A program made the translations under genes and the position numbers. From Synergistaceae bacterium UBA5560 (lineage in GTDB: Bacteria; Synergistota; Synergistia; Synergistales; Aminiphilaceae), in NCBI GenBank assembly GCA_002425685.1, contig DIMS01000056.1, positions 1 to 64,000 of the forward strand: DNA of 64,000 nucleotides. The letters run 5' to 3'. The notes beneath the pieces are model-generated. The model saw nothing but the letters and a program-made list of their open reading frames with translations, had not been told where the DNA came from and did no database searches. Of this stretch, positions 44,351 to 53,323 are shown piece after piece. The stretch's first letter is position 1. Each line of letters starts with the position of its first letter.

Positions 44351-44926
44351 TCATGCGAATGAAGGTTCGGGATGTCGCAGGGATTCCGTCTCCGTCTCGC
44401 GGACGGGAATCTCCTGCCGGGACGTGCGGGAATCGGCGGCGAATCCGGCGCGTTCCATGGCGACGGCGCCACTGGAGGCCACTTCCAGGATGCCGAAGGG
44501 GCGAACCGCTTCGACGAAGGCATCCATTTTCCCCTGGTCGCCCGTGAGCTCCAGGATCACCGCGTCCTCCCCCATGTCCACCACGCGGCAACGGAAGACC
44601 TCCGCGGTCTGGAGCACGTGGGGACGGACATCCATGGGAGCGTGGACCTTCACGAGCATCATCCACCGCTCCACGAAGGGATTTCTGCTCAGGCTGCGGA
44701 CCTCCACGGTTTCCACGAGCTTCTCAAGCTGCTTCACGATCTGGTCTGCGGGCACATCGTCCCCGCCTACGACCAGGGTGAACCGGGAAAGTCCGGATTG
44801 GTGCGTGCGCCCCACGCTCAGGCTGTTCACGTTGTATCCTCTCCGGGACACGAGCCCGGAAAGCCGCGAGAGAACTCCGGGATGATCTTCCGTCAGAACG
44901 CTGATGGTGGTGTGCTTGTGCCGCAT
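44351..44926 (-). CDS. ilvN: Acetolactate synthase small (regulatory) subunit
   Basis: A 191-residue regulatory subunit. The N-terminal ACT domain starts HTTISVLTEDHPGVLSRLSG and has the conserved RRGYNVNSLSVG valine-binding region; the C-terminal ACT-like half includes VVDMGEDAVILELTG. It binds valine to inhibit and activates IlvB. The last 35 residues are a polar extension beyond the usual length of about 160. It is the first structural gene behind the attenuator, with GAGGAGG before the ATG, and is separated from its catalytic partner ilvB by six genes. Confidence 0.95.
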   Translation of the reverse strand: MRHKHTTISVLTEDHPGVLSRLSGLVSRRGYNVNSLSVGRTHQSGLSRFTLVVGGDDVPADQIVKQLEKLVETVEVRSLSRNPFVERWMMLVKVHAPMDVRPHVLQTAEVFRCRVVDMGEDAVILELTGDQGKMDAFVEAVRPFGILEVASSGAVAMERAGFAADSRTSRQEIPVRETETESLRHPEPSFA

Positions 44927-45057
44927 GCCCTTCCCTCCTCACTCGGATGGTGGTGCGCTGTCGGTGCTTCCCTGCCGCTCTTCGCGGCGCTCGGACTCTC
45001 CGCAGTCGTGTCTCGAACCTTTCTTTGCTACGGTAATTGCGTAAGGTAAAACACATG

Positions 45058-45094
45058 AAAAAAGGGCCGGAACCCGTCTTGCGGGTCCCGGCCC
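45058..45094 (-). terminator. Attenuator terminator of the ilv/leu operon
   Basis: Minus strand: GGGCCGG...CCGGCCC hairpin with an inner CGGG/CCCG stem followed by six T, located between the leader peptide and ilvN. The leader strand at 45148-45139 (TGCGGGTCCC) is perfectly complementary over ten bases to 45089-45080 in the 5' arm, forming the competing antiterminator. Confidence 0.9.
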
Positions 45095-45112
45095 TGGTAG
45101 CCCTTCGGTCGG

Positions 45113-45223
45113 TTACATGCGACCGAGCGCTCCGGGAGGGGACCCGCAGCGAAGAATAAGGACTACAAGCAGAATAAGGGCCAGAGAAGAGCGAATCACT
45201 GTTGCGGCCTGTGTCTCGTGCAC
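45113..45223 (-). CDS. ilvL: Ilv leader peptide (attenuation)
   Basis: A 36-residue leader peptide starting GTG, eight bases after AAGGAGG. The central run SLALILLVVLIL (codons 13-24) together with the preceding V-I gives eleven Leu, Ile or Val codons among sixteen, so ribosome stalling would report charged tRNA for all three amino acids. The end CGSPPGALGRM resembles the CGAALGR end of the E. coli IlvL peptide, as both encode RNA pairing arms. Stalling frees the antiterminator and lets transcription continue into ilvN-ilvB. A different frame beginning at an ATG seven bases earlier has no such codon bias. Confidence 0.9.
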   Translation of the reverse strand: MHETQAATVIRSSLALILLVVLILRCGSPPGALGRM

Positions 45224-45286
45224 GAGTCATCCCTCCTTTTCGTGAGCTTCGGTCATCGTTCGGCTGGGCCGTTCGAGTTGTTGGAC

Positions 45287-45315
45287 ATTCTAGGCGCCTT
45301 TGCGTTCTGTGTCAA
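45287..45315 (-). promoter_or_regulatory. Promoter of the ilv/leu operon
   Basis: Minus strand: TTGACA (45315-45310), 17 bases, TAGAAT (45292-45287). The transcript would start near 45280 and run through the leader peptide and attenuator. Confidence 0.85.
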
Positions 45316-45330
45316 CCCTCTTTTTCAAAA

Positions 45331-45623
45331 GTGTCATCTTTTGTTGCGGAAGGAGCAAAAATTCCGTTCTTCCGGGAACTTTCAAAAAGAAGAGGCACAG
45401 GCTTTTCGTACAGATATTGCAAGGTCGGAGGCGCTCCTCTCCTCCAGGATTGCTCTTCTGGAGGAGAGGGAAAGGAATGGAATTTTTGTCCGCGTGTTCG
45501 CGGAATCTTTCGCGGCATCCCGCGAAATTCCTGCCGCATCCCGCAATCCCGGTAAAAACGCCTTCGGGAACCTTGCGCTCCGGAAACAGGCGGTGCGAGG
45601 TGTGTCGGGGCGGGTTGCTCTCT
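45331..45623. other. Intergenic region with inverted repeat
   Basis: About 290 bases between the ilv promoter and the end of livF. It contains a 12-bp inverted repeat (CCTCTCCTCCAG with its complement, 45436-45469) with no adjacent T-tract; a possible end of the liv transcript. Nothing coding recognized. Confidence 0.4.
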
Positions 45624-46331
45624 TCAGCGCCCCAGATAAGCCGCACGTACCTCGTCCATGGCGGCCAGGTCCGATGCCTTGCCGCTGAGGACGATGCGCC
45701 CCGTCTCGAGGACATAGCCCCGGTCGGCGATGGCGAGGGCCATGTTGGCGTTCTGCTCCACCAGGAGAATGGTCATGCCGGACTTCCGGACTTCCACGAT
45801 GGTCCGGAAGACCTCCTCGACGAGGATAGGTGCGAGTCCCATGGAGGGTTCGTCGAGAATCATGAGTGTCCCCCGTCCCATGAGGGCCCTGCCCACGGCG
45901 AGCATCTGCTGCTCGCCTCCGGAAAGGGTGCCCGCTTCCTGATGCCGCCGTTCCTTGAGGCGGGAAAAGAGCGAGAAGACCCTCTCCATGTCCTCGGCGA
46001 TGGCGGCGGTGTCCTCGCGGATGTAGGAGCCCAGAAGCAAGTTGTCCTCCACGGTGAGATTGGGAAAGACGAGGCGCCCCTCCGGCACGTGGGTGATGCC
46101 GGCGCTGACGATGTCGTGGGGAGGAATTCCCACGAGGTTCCGCCCCTTGTAGAGGATCTCCCCCGTTTTGGCCGGAACGAGACCTGAGATGGCCCGGAGG
46201 ATGCTCGTCTTGCCCGCGCCGTTGGCGCCCACGAGCGTGACGATCTCCCCCTTTTCCACGGAGAAGGAGACGCCCTTCACGGCCTCGATGGCGCCATAGG
46301 CGACGCGGAGGTCCTTCACGTCGAGCATCAT
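45624..46331 (-). CDS. livF: Branched-chain amino acid ABC transporter ATPase LivF
   Basis: A 235-residue ATPase. Walker A GANGAGKTS (about 36-44), signature TLSGGEQQML, Walker B LMILDEPSMGLAP, switch His replaced as usual by VEQNA. MMLDVKDLRVAYGAIEAVKG is the LivF N-terminus. The ATG overlaps the livG stop (ATGA). It energizes LivHM uptake together with LivG and is the last gene of livJHMGF. Confidence 0.95.
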   Translation of the reverse strand: MMLDVKDLRVAYGAIEAVKGVSFSVEKGEIVTLVGANGAGKTSILRAISGLVPAKTGEILYKGRNLVGIPPHDIVSAGITHVPEGRLVFPNLTVEDNLLLGSYIREDTAAIAEDMERVFSLFSRLKERRHQEAGTLSGGEQQMLAVGRALMGRGTLMILDEPSMGLAPILVEEVFRTIVEVRKSGMTILLVEQNANMALAIADRGYVLETGRIVLSGKASDLAAMDEVRAAYLGR

Positions 46332-47125
46332 GCCACCTTCCCCCCTTTGCCGAGATAGGCTTCGATGACCTTCGGGTCGTTCTTGATGTCCTCGGATTGT
46401 CCCTCGGCGATGGTGACGCCGAAGTTCAGGACGGAAATGCGGTTGCAGATCTCCATGACGAGCTGCATGTGATGCTCGATGAGGAGGATCGTCACCTGGA
46501 ACTCTTTTCTGATCCAGGTGATGGAATCCGCCAGGGTGTCCACCTCCTGGGGATTCATCCCCGCTGCGGGCTCGTCCAGAAGAAGGAGCTTCGGCGAAGT
46601 GGCCAGGGCACGGGCGATTTCGAGCCGCCGCTGGATGCCGTAGGGCAGGTTCGTGGCCAGCGTGTCGGCGAAGGGAAGCAGGTTGAGTTTCTCCAGGAGG
46701 ACGAGGCACTCCTCCTCCACCTGGCGTTCCGTCTCCGTCACGCTCCGGGAGCGCAGGAAGGCGGGAACGAGTCCGTAGGTGATCCGGGGATGCCGGGCGA
46801 TCTTGATGTTGTCCAGGGCGGACAGGTTTTTGAAGAGGCGGATGTTCTGGAACGTTCTGGCGATGCCCCGGATCGTGTAGTCGTGGGTGGGTTTCCCCAC
46901 CAGATTTTCACCGCGGAAGAGAATTTCCCCTTCCGTGGGCGCGTAGATACCCGTGAGCATGTTGAAGACCGTGGTCTTCCCCGCTCCGTTGGGCCCGATG
47001 AGCCCCGCCAGCTCTCCCTCCGGAAGGGAGAGCGTGAAGTTCGTCACCGCCTTCAGACCGCCGAAGGCGATGCTCAGGTTGCGCACGTCGAGAATCGGCC
47101 GGGATGTCTCCTGCGGAGTCGTCAT
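46328..47125 (-). CDS. livG: Branched-chain amino acid ABC transporter ATPase LivG
   Basis: A 265-residue ATPase. Walker [17 protein letters not shown], the LivG-typical [14 protein letters not shown], signature [16 protein letters not shown], Walker [14 protein letters not shown] and LIEHHMQLVM. A C-terminal tail with VIEAYLGKG is usual for LivG. Three bases separate it from livM and it overlaps livF. Paralogous to the LivG at 59344-60117. Confidence 0.95.
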   Translation of the reverse strand: MTTPQETSRPILDVRNLSIAFGGLKAVTNFTLSLPEGELAGLIGPNGAGKTTVFNMLTGIYAPTEGEILFRGENLVGKPTHDYTIRGIARTFQNIRLFKNLSALDNIKIARHPRITYGLVPAFLRSRSVTETERQVEEECLVLLEKLNLLPFADTLATNLPYGIQRRLEIARALATSPKLLLLDEPAAGMNPQEVDTLADSITWIRKEFQVTILLIEHHMQLVMEICNRISVLNFGVTIAEGQSEDIKNDPKVIEAYLGKGGKVA

Positions 47126-47128
47126 GGC

Positions 47129-48109
47129 TCACTGCCCCCCTTCGTAGCCTTCGGGACGCCGGATCTTCGGGATAAGGAAAGGAAGCTCCTTGCCGCCGTA
47201 GATGCCCTGCGGCCTGAAGAGCATCAGGAAGACCAGGGCGATGCCGTAGATGACGAGGCGCCATCCCGAGAGGAAGCGCAGCATTTCGGGAAGAATCGTC
47301 AGAAGTGTCGCTCCCATGATGGAGCCCGTCATGCTTCCCGCACCACCCGCGTAGAGATAGACGAGAAAATCGATGGACTTGAGGTAGTTGAACTGGTCGG
47401 GATGGAGATAGCCCAGCAGATGCGCCAGGAGTCCTCCGGCTACACCGGCGATGGCGGAACCGATGGTGAAGGCCATGACCTTGTACTTGGTCGTGTCCAC
47501 GCCCATGGTGCCCGCGGCCAGCTCGTCCTCGCGGCAGGCGATGCAGGCCCTTCCGAAGGAGGAGTAGATGTAGTTCCGCAGAACCCAGATGGTGCCGCCG
47601 AAGAAGAGCACGATCCAGAGGAGGTTGCTGTACCGGGGAATCCCCGAGAAGCCCCGCGGCCCGCCCACCTGGGGAATGAGTCGGATGAGGGAACGGATGA
47701 TCTCCCCGAAGGCGAGGGTCACGATGGCCAGATAGTCTCCCTTGAGGCGCAGGGAGGGTTTGCCGATGAGGTAGCCGAAGATTCCCGCCACGATGCCCCC
47801 GATGAAGACGGAAACGAGAAAGACCAGGGGGCGGAGGGCCGGAACGAGCACCGACGAGGGAAGAAGCAGGGTTGTCACCGCCGCGGAGGTGTACCCCCCC
47901 ACGGCCACGAAACCCGCCTGACCTATGGAGAACTGCCCCGTGAAGCCGTTGATGAGGTTCAGCCCCAGGGTGACCATGCAGTTGATCATGGCGAACATGA
48001 GAATCTGCACGTAGTAGGAGGTCAGAACCCCCGCCTTGCGCAGTGCCATGACGAGGACATAGAAGGCGGCGAGCCCGAGAATCGGGAGATATTTTCGTAG
48101 GGTGTCCAT
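47129..48109 (-). CDS. livM: Branched-chain amino acid ABC transporter permease LivM
   Basis: A 326-residue permease with about eight to nine helices. GLNLINGFTGQFSIGQAGFVAVGGYTSA is the LivM hallmark, RLKGDYLAIVTLAFGEIIR the coupling region, and GMSLTGSIMGA-like VYLYAGGAGSMTGSIMGA occurs near the C-terminus. It pairs with LivH to form the channel. Twelve bases separate it from livH. Confidence 0.94.
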   Translation of the reverse strand: MDTLRKYLPILGLAAFYVLVMALRKAGVLTSYYVQILMFAMINCMVTLGLNLINGFTGQFSIGQAGFVAVGGYTSAAVTTLLLPSSVLVPALRPLVFLVSVFIGGIVAGIFGYLIGKPSLRLKGDYLAIVTLAFGEIIRSLIRLIPQVGGPRGFSGIPRYSNLLWIVLFFGGTIWVLRNYIYSSFGRACIACREDELAAGTMGVDTTKYKVMAFTIGSAIAGVAGGLLAHLLGYLHPDQFNYLKSIDFLVYLYAGGAGSMTGSIMGATLLTILPEMLRFLSGWRLVIYGIALVFLMLFRPQGIYGGKELPFLIPKIRRPEGYEGGQ

Positions 48110-48121
48110 CGCGTTTGCCTC

Positions 48122-49006
48122 CTACACCTTTTCGATCTTGACCTTGCCGAGCAGCCCCGCGGGACGGAAGAGGAGAATGAGAATGAGGATCACGAACCCC
48201 GATCCGTATCCCAGCTCGGAATAGAGGGCCGTGGCCACGACCTCGCAGATGCCCATGATCAGTCCGCCCAGCATGGCCCCTGGAACGGAGCCGATACCCC
48301 CCAGAACCGCCGCGATGAAGGCCTTGGTGCCGAGCCAGATACCCATGAGAACATCGATCATGGGATAGGTCATGGAGTACAGGACTCCTCCCGCTCCGGC
48401 CAGGGCCGCGCCGAGGAAGAAGGTCACGGCGATGATGCGGTTCACGTTGATGCCCATGAGCGATGCTGCGTCTTTATTGAAGGAAACGGCCCGCATCGCC
48501 CGTCCGACTTTGGTGCGGTGCACGATGTAGGTAAGTGCCACCATGAGGGCGACGGAGACGAGAATGTTCACGATCTGAATGGAGTTCAGCACCGCTCCCG
48601 TGGGAAGAGTGAAGTTCTTGAAGGGGATGAGCATGGGAAACGGCCGGTAGTTGGGGCCGATGAAGGGCAGCATGCGGGGAAAATTCTCGAGAAAGATGGA
48701 CACGCCGATGGCGGTGATGAGGGCCGAAAGGCGCGGCTTGTCCCGCAGCGGCCGGTAGGCGAGGCGCTCGATGGCCACGCTCAGGCAGGCGGGGATGAGC
48801 ATGGCCAGGAAGATGGCCAGGGGGAAATTCGCCCCCAGGAGTTCCGCGGCGAAGTAAGCCACGAAGGCCCCGATCATGACCAGGTCGCCGTGGGCGAAAT
48901 TGATCAGGTTGATGATGCCGTAGACCATGGTGTAGCCCAGCGCGATGAGGGCGTAGATGACGCCCAACTGCACGCCGTAGATGAGAAGCTGAAGTGTTTC
49001 TCGCAC
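48122..49006 (-). CDS. livH: Branched-chain amino acid ABC transporter permease LivH
   Basis: A 294-residue permease. QLLIYGVQLGVIYALIALGY and NLINFAHGDLVMIGAF are the family signatures, with FLGAALAGAGGVLYSMTYP and AVLGGIGSVPGAMLGGLIMG in the second half. The start is GTG with GGGAGAGG upstream. It follows livJ after 78 bases containing a strong hairpin that probably protects the livJ message. Confidence 0.94.
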   Translation of the reverse strand: MRETLQLLIYGVQLGVIYALIALGYTMVYGIINLINFAHGDLVMIGAFVAYFAAELLGANFPLAIFLAMLIPACLSVAIERLAYRPLRDKPRLSALITAIGVSIFLENFPRMLPFIGPNYRPFPMLIPFKNFTLPTGAVLNSIQIVNILVSVALMVALTYIVHRTKVGRAMRAVSFNKDAASLMGINVNRIIAVTFFLGAALAGAGGVLYSMTYPMIDVLMGIWLGTKAFIAAVLGGIGSVPGAMLGGLIMGICEVVATALYSELGYGSGFVILILILLFRPAGLLGKVKIEKV

Positions 49007-49035
49007 GTTGACCCTCTCCCTGCAGCGATTCGTCT

Positions 49036-49068
49036 CCGAAAGAGGGCGGCGCCGCCGCCCTCTTTCGG
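49036..49068. repeat. Strong hairpin between livJ and livH
   Basis: A 15-bp perfect stem with a three-base loop (arms 49036-49050 and 49054-49068), no T-tract. Such hairpins after binding-protein genes commonly protect the 5' mRNA segment and raise binding-protein levels over the permease. Confidence 0.75.
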
Positions 49069-49084
49069 GGTCCGGAGGATGGCG

Positions 49085-50224
49085 CTACGGATTGATGGTG
49101 GTGACGTAGGTGGTGTTGCCACCGGTGAACTGCATGATCACCGCCGCTTTCTGGGGATTGCGGTTCTCGTCGAACTTGATCTTCCCCGAGGGGAGATCGA
49201 TGTCGATGGCGGCGATGGCGTCCCGCAGGGCGGGACCTTCCACCTTGCCCGCGTCCTTCAGTCCCTTGAGGACGATGGCCGTGGCCTCGTAGGAGAGGAC
49301 TGCGTTGGAATTGGGCACCGTGCCGTAGTTCTCCTTGTACTTCTCGACGAAGGCCTGCACTTCCGGGCGCTGTGCCTCGTGGGAGAAGGCGGCGGTGAAG
49401 GCCGCGCCCTCCTCGGCTCCCGCGGCGATCTTCGGAAGATCCGGGCTGTCCCAGCCGTCGCCGCCCACGAAGGGAACGGTGATGCCCGCCTTGCGGGCCT
49501 GGTTCATCTGGAGTCCTGTCTCGAAGAACGCGTTGGGCAGGTAGAGCACTTCCGCGTCGCTGGCCTTGATGTTGTTGAGCTGGGCGTTGAAATCCCGGAT
49601 GTCCGAGCCGCCGTAGGCCTCGAGTGCGACGACCTTGCCGCCCATGGCCTCGAAGCTCTGCTTGAAGAACTCCGTGAGCCCCTTGGAGAAGTCATTGCCG
49701 TTGTTGTAGAGGATGGCGGCCTTCGTGGCCTTGAGGTTCTCCATGACGTACTTGGCCATGACGCTCCCCTGGAAGGGATCGATGAAGCAGGCCCGGAAGA
49801 TGTAGTCCCCCACCTGGGTGACCTTGGGGTTCGTGGCGAAGGTGGTCACCACGGGAACTTCCGCGGTCTGGGCGATGGGACCTCCCGCGAGGGAGGTGGA
49901 GGAGGCGTCGGGGCCGACGATGGCCACGACTTCGTTCTGGTCGATGAGTTTCCGGAAGGCGTTGGCGGTGATGTCGGGCTTGTTCTCGTTGTCCTCGAAG
50001 ATCACCTTCACCTCGTACTTCTTGCCGCCGACCTCGAGCCCGTCGGGGGCGAATTCCTTCACGGCCAGTTCGACGCCGTTCTTGATGTACTGGCCGCCGA
50101 TGGCGTTCTGTCCGGTGATGGGAGCCACCACGCCGATCTTGATCTGGTCGGCGGCGAAGGCCATGCCGCCGAAAAGCGTGACCACAAGCAGTGCACACAG
50201 GGACAGGAGCAGATTTCTCTTCAT
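49085..50224 (-). CDS. livJ: Branched-chain amino acid ABC transporter binding protein
   Basis: A 379-residue periplasmic receptor. Residues 1-24 form a signal peptide ending AFA. The mature protein starts ADQIKIGVVAPITGQNAIGG; the ligand-binding signature DASSTSLAGGPIAQTAEVPV and AILYNNGNDFSKGLTEFF are LivJ/LivK-like (type I periplasmic fold). Substrate is probably a branched-chain or other neutral amino acid. An open frame upstream in the same phase is not needed: the ribosome site GGAG and the signal peptide define the start. First gene of livJHMGF. Confidence 0.95.
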   Translation of the reverse strand: MKRNLLLSLCALLVVTLFGGMAFAADQIKIGVVAPITGQNAIGGQYIKNGVELAVKEFAPDGLEVGGKKYEVKVIFEDNENKPDITANAFRKLIDQNEVVAIVGPDASSTSLAGGPIAQTAEVPVVTTFATNPKVTQVGDYIFRACFIDPFQGSVMAKYVMENLKATKAAILYNNGNDFSKGLTEFFKQSFEAMGGKVVALEAYGGSDIRDFNAQLNNIKASDAEVLYLPNAFFETGLQMNQARKAGITVPFVGGDGWDSPDLPKIAAGAEEGAAFTAAFSHEAQRPEVQAFVEKYKENYGTVPNSNAVLSYEATAIVLKGLKDAGKVEGPALRDAIAAIDIDLPSGKIKFDENRNPQKAAVIMQFTGGNTTYVTTINP

Positions 50225-50399
50225 GATTCTCCGTTTCCTCCCTTCAGAATTGGCACATCTTCCGCGTTTTGCGCCGGAGCGCTGCGTCGCATTCGGTTCC
50301 GTCTCGCCGCGACTTCTTCCGTCATGTCTCACCTCCAGCCCGAGAAAAGAATGGGTTCCGGGAAATGGCAGTGTTTTCCGTGACGCGAGGCGCGTCGTT

Positions 50400-51557
50400 T
50401 CATGCGAGAGACGTCAGAAACGCTCTCATGCGCTCCAGCGCCGTTTCGATGGTCGTCTCCGACGCGGCGAAGGAGAGGCGCAAGAACCCCTCTCCCGCGG
50501 CGCCGAAGGCGTTTCCGGGGACCGTGACCACTCCGGCCTTCTCCAGCAGCAGCCGGGCCATCTCCTCGGAGCTTTTGCCGAAGGCGGAGATGTCGGGAAA
50601 GGCGTAGAAAGCCCCCTCGGGCATGTGACAACGCACGCCCGGAATGGAAAGGAGTCCTTTCACGAGAAGATCCCGCCGTCTCTGGTAGCCGAGGCGCATC
50701 TTCTCCACCACATCCTGGGGGCCGTCCAGAGCGGCGAGACAGGCTACCTGAGCGGCGGCATTGACGCAGGAGGAGAAATTCTCCTGCAACCGGGTCATGG
50801 AGGCGATGCTCTCCTCCGGGCCGTGCACGAAGCCGACCCGCCACCCTGTCATGGCGTAGGTCTTGGAGAAGCTGTTCACTGTAAGAACTCGGTCGGCCAT
50901 GCCGGGAAGAGAGGCGAGGCTCACGTGAACGCGCCCGTCGTAGAGAAGGTGCTCGTAGGGTTCATCGGAGATGACCGCAAGGTCGTGACGGCGGATCACC
51001 TCGGCGATGTCCGACAGTTCCTCCCTGCGGAGCACCGCTCCCGTTGGATTGGAGGGTGAGTTGAGAAGAAGCGCTTTCGTGCGGGGAGTAATGGCCTCTT
51101 CAAGGGATTTCGCCCTCATGTGGAAGGCGTCCTCGGCGTAGGTGCGCACGGGGACCGCCACTCCGCCCGCGAGGTGGACCTGGCCGAGATAGTTCGGCCA
51201 GCAGGGATCGGGGATGAGCAGCTCGTCCCCGGGATCGAGCAGGGAGGAGATGCAGAGCATGAGTGTCTCGCAGGCGCCCGTCGCCACCAGGATGTTGCGC
51301 TCCGTTCCCGGAATGGCGTTTTCCGCGGCGAGCTTTGCCGCCAGAGCCTTGCGGAGTTCCGCAATGCCCGCGTTGGGGGTGTATTTCGTCGCTCCCTCGC
51401 GGAGGGCCTGGGCGCCCCGCTCGACAATGTGCTCCGGTGTGGCGTAGTTTGGCTCTCCCACGCCGAGATTGGCCGCGTCGGGATAGTTTGCGGCGAGAGC
51501 GAACATGGTGCGGATTCCCGAAGGGGGGTTCGTGCGGGACCGATTGCTCAGATGCAT
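50400..51557 (-). CDS. Class I/II pyridoxal-phosphate aminotransferase
   Basis: A 385-residue fold-type I aminotransferase close to AspC/AAT-Ibeta. Motifs: LGVGEPNYATPEHI, LNSPSNPTGAV (substrate Asn), DEPYEHLLYDG (PLP Asp) and NSFSKTYAMTGWRVG (PLP Lys), with FLRLSFAAS near the C-terminus carrying the carboxylate-binding Arg. It likely transaminates aspartate, aromatic or other amino acids with 2-oxoacids. It is the last gene of the ketodeoxygluconate-type operon, 25 bases after kdgK. AAAGGAG precedes the start. Confidence 0.9.
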   Translation of the reverse strand: MHLSNRSRTNPPSGIRTMFALAANYPDAANLGVGEPNYATPEHIVERGAQALREGATKYTPNAGIAELRKALAAKLAAENAIPGTERNILVATGACETLMLCISSLLDPGDELLIPDPCWPNYLGQVHLAGGVAVPVRTYAEDAFHMRAKSLEEAITPRTKALLLNSPSNPTGAVLRREELSDIAEVIRRHDLAVISDEPYEHLLYDGRVHVSLASLPGMADRVLTVNSFSKTYAMTGWRVGFVHGPEESIASMTRLQENFSSCVNAAAQVACLAALDGPQDVVEKMRLGYQRRRDLLVKGLLSIPGVRCHMPEGAFYAFPDISAFGKSSEEMARLLLEKAGVVTVPGNAFGAAGEGFLRLSFAASETTIETALERMRAFLTSLA

Positions 51558-51582
51558 GGCACTCGCTCCTTTCCTCTTTGTG

Positions 51583-52611
51583 TCAGCGCTGGACCCTGCC
51601 GCTGGCATCCCCGCCCACGAGAGTGAGCACGTCCGAAACGGAGATGCGGTTGAAGTCGCCGGGGATGGTGTGCTTCAGGGCCGAGGCGCCCACGGCGAAT
51701 TCCAGCGCCTCCCGGGGGCCGGCGAGCCTGCGGAGGCCGTAGATCAGCCCGGAGCCGAAGGAATCGCCGCCACCGATGCGATCCACGATGTCGTTGATGG
51801 CATACTTCCGGCTCACGAAGAAATTGTCCCGGTCGGCGAGGATGCCCGACCAGTTGTTGCTGTCCGCACTGAGGCTCTCCCGGAGCGAGACGGCGAGGAA
51901 GCGAAGGTTCGGATAGGCCGCGAGCACTTCCTTCGCGAGTTTCCGGTAGCTCTCCGCTTCGAGGGTGCCCGCCGTGACGTCCACGTCGACCTCGATGCCC
52001 AGCGTCTTCTGACAGTCCTCCTCGTTGCCGATGAGGACCGAGACGAAGCGGACGATCTCGGGCATGACCTCCGAGGGTTTCTTTCCCCATTTCCAGAGTT
52101 TCTTGCGGTAGTTCAGATCGCAGGAGACGGTGATGTTCTTCCTGCGGCATGCCTCCAGCGCCTCAAGGGTGGCCAGGGCGGTTCCCTCGGAGATGGCGGG
52201 GGTGATTCCCGTCACGTGGAACCATTCAGTCCCCTCCAGAATGGCATCCCAGTCGAACTCACCGGGCATGATCTCCGCGATGGAGGAATGGTTCCTGTCG
52301 TAAAGCACCACCGAGGGGCGGGCGCAGGCACCGGTCTGGGTGTAGTAGATACCCATCCGATTCCCCGAGCGCCGGATGGAGGCGGTGTTCACCCCGAAAC
52401 CCCGGAGGTCCCGGATGGCCGCGTCGCCGATGGGGTTCGAAGGCAGGGCCGTCACGAAGGCCACGTCCTCGCCGTAGTTGGCGAGGGAGACCGCCGCGTT
52501 GGCCTCGGCCCCGCCGAAGGTGGCCACGAAGCCCGGCGTCTGGAGGAACATTTCGTGGTGCGGCGGGGAAAGGCGGAGCATGAGTTCTCCGAAAGTGACA
52601 ATTTTCGACAT
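51583..52611 (-). CDS. kdgK: 2-keto-3-deoxygluconate kinase (PfkB family)
   Basis: A 342-residue ribokinase-fold kinase. N-terminal KIVTFGELMLRLSPP, the GGAEANAAVSLA substrate region, and the C-terminal DRIGGGDSFGSGLIYG with the catalytic Asp and anion hole. The N-terminus and length match KDG kinases. It phosphorylates 2-keto-3-deoxygluconate to KDPG, which the aldolase encoded just upstream (15 bases) would split into pyruvate and glyceraldehyde 3-phosphate. Related sugar acids are possible alternatives. Confidence 0.9.
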   Translation of the reverse strand: MSKIVTFGELMLRLSPPHHEMFLQTPGFVATFGGAEANAAVSLANYGEDVAFVTALPSNPIGDAAIRDLRGFGVNTASIRRSGNRMGIYYTQTGACARPSVVLYDRNHSSIAEIMPGEFDWDAILEGTEWFHVTGITPAISEGTALATLEALEACRRKNITVSCDLNYRKKLWKWGKKPSEVMPEIVRFVSVLIGNEEDCQKTLGIEVDVDVTAGTLEAESYRKLAKEVLAAYPNLRFLAVSLRESLSADSNNWSGILADRDNFFVSRKYAINDIVDRIGGGDSFGSGLIYGLRRLAGPREALEFAVGASALKHTIPGDFNRISVSDVLTLVGGDASGRVQR

Positions 52612-52626
52612 CGCTCCAAACCTCCT

Positions 52627-53286
52627 CTAGCGGTTCTTTCGAATCCGGGCGATTTCCGCCACCACACGGGCCGCCGCGTCGCGGACGGCCCGCGGATCGT
52701 TCTCGCCCCTGCCCGCCTTGGTGAGGGAGCTTCCCATGCCCACGGCAAAGGCGCCTGCCTTGAACCAGGTTTCCAGGTTCTCCTCCGACACGCCTCCCGT
52801 GGGCATCATGCGGGCGTGTGGCAGAGGGCCGTGGACGGCCTTCACGAACTCGGGGCCGAGGCATTCGCCGGGAAAGACCTTCACCACGTCCACACCGAGT
52901 TCCATGGCCCGGACGAGTTCCGTCACGCTTCCCACGCCGGGCATGTAGGGAACCCCGTAGCGGTTGCAGCAGAACGCCACCTCTTCGGAGAGGTTGGGAG
53001 AGATGATGTACCGGGCTCCCGCGAGAATGCACGCCCGGGCCGTCGGGGCGTCGAGGACCGTTCCCGCGCCGAGGATCAGCGAGGAGCCCCGGTGGTGCCC
53101 GGCGAGAAAGGCCATGAGTTCCAGCGCTCCCGGAACGGTCATGGCGACTTCGATGGCGGGAATGCCGCCTTCGTAGACGGCATTGGCCACTCCGAGCCCC
53201 TTTTCCTTGTCGCTGGCCCGAATGACTGCCACGACTCCCTTTTCATGGATCGCGTCGAGGATCTGGTACTTGGCGATGGGCAACAT
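52627..53286 (-). CDS. eda: KDPG/KHG aldolase
   Basis: A 219-residue class I aldolase. Glu46 in AIEVAMTVPGA and the Schiff-base Lys136 in VVKVFPGE are in place, with GAGTVLD and MPTGGVSEEN between and after. It cleaves 2-keto-3-deoxy-6-phosphogluconate (and possibly ketohydroxyglutarate). Operon position between the IclR regulator and kdgK fits the Entner-Doudoroff lower branch for sugar acids. Confidence 0.92.
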   Translation of the reverse strand: MLPIAKYQILDAIHEKGVVAVIRASDKEKGLGVANAVYEGGIPAIEVAMTVPGALELMAFLAGHHRGSSLILGAGTVLDAPTARACILAGARYIISPNLSEEVAFCCNRYGVPYMPGVGSVTELVRAMELGVDVVKVFPGECLGPEFVKAVHGPLPHARMMPTGGVSEENLETWFKAGAFAVGMGSSLTKAGRGENDPRAVRDAAARVVAEIARIRKNR

Positions 53287-53323
53287 GTGAAATCCCTCCG
53301 AGTGAAATGTGACGTGATGGTCT

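Noticed and set aside
44724..45230. A 168-codon frame starting at the ATG seven bases before the ilv leader peptide start
   Set aside because: It crosses the attenuator hairpin, has no ILV bias and overlaps ilvN; the GTG frame has better spacing and the expected codons.
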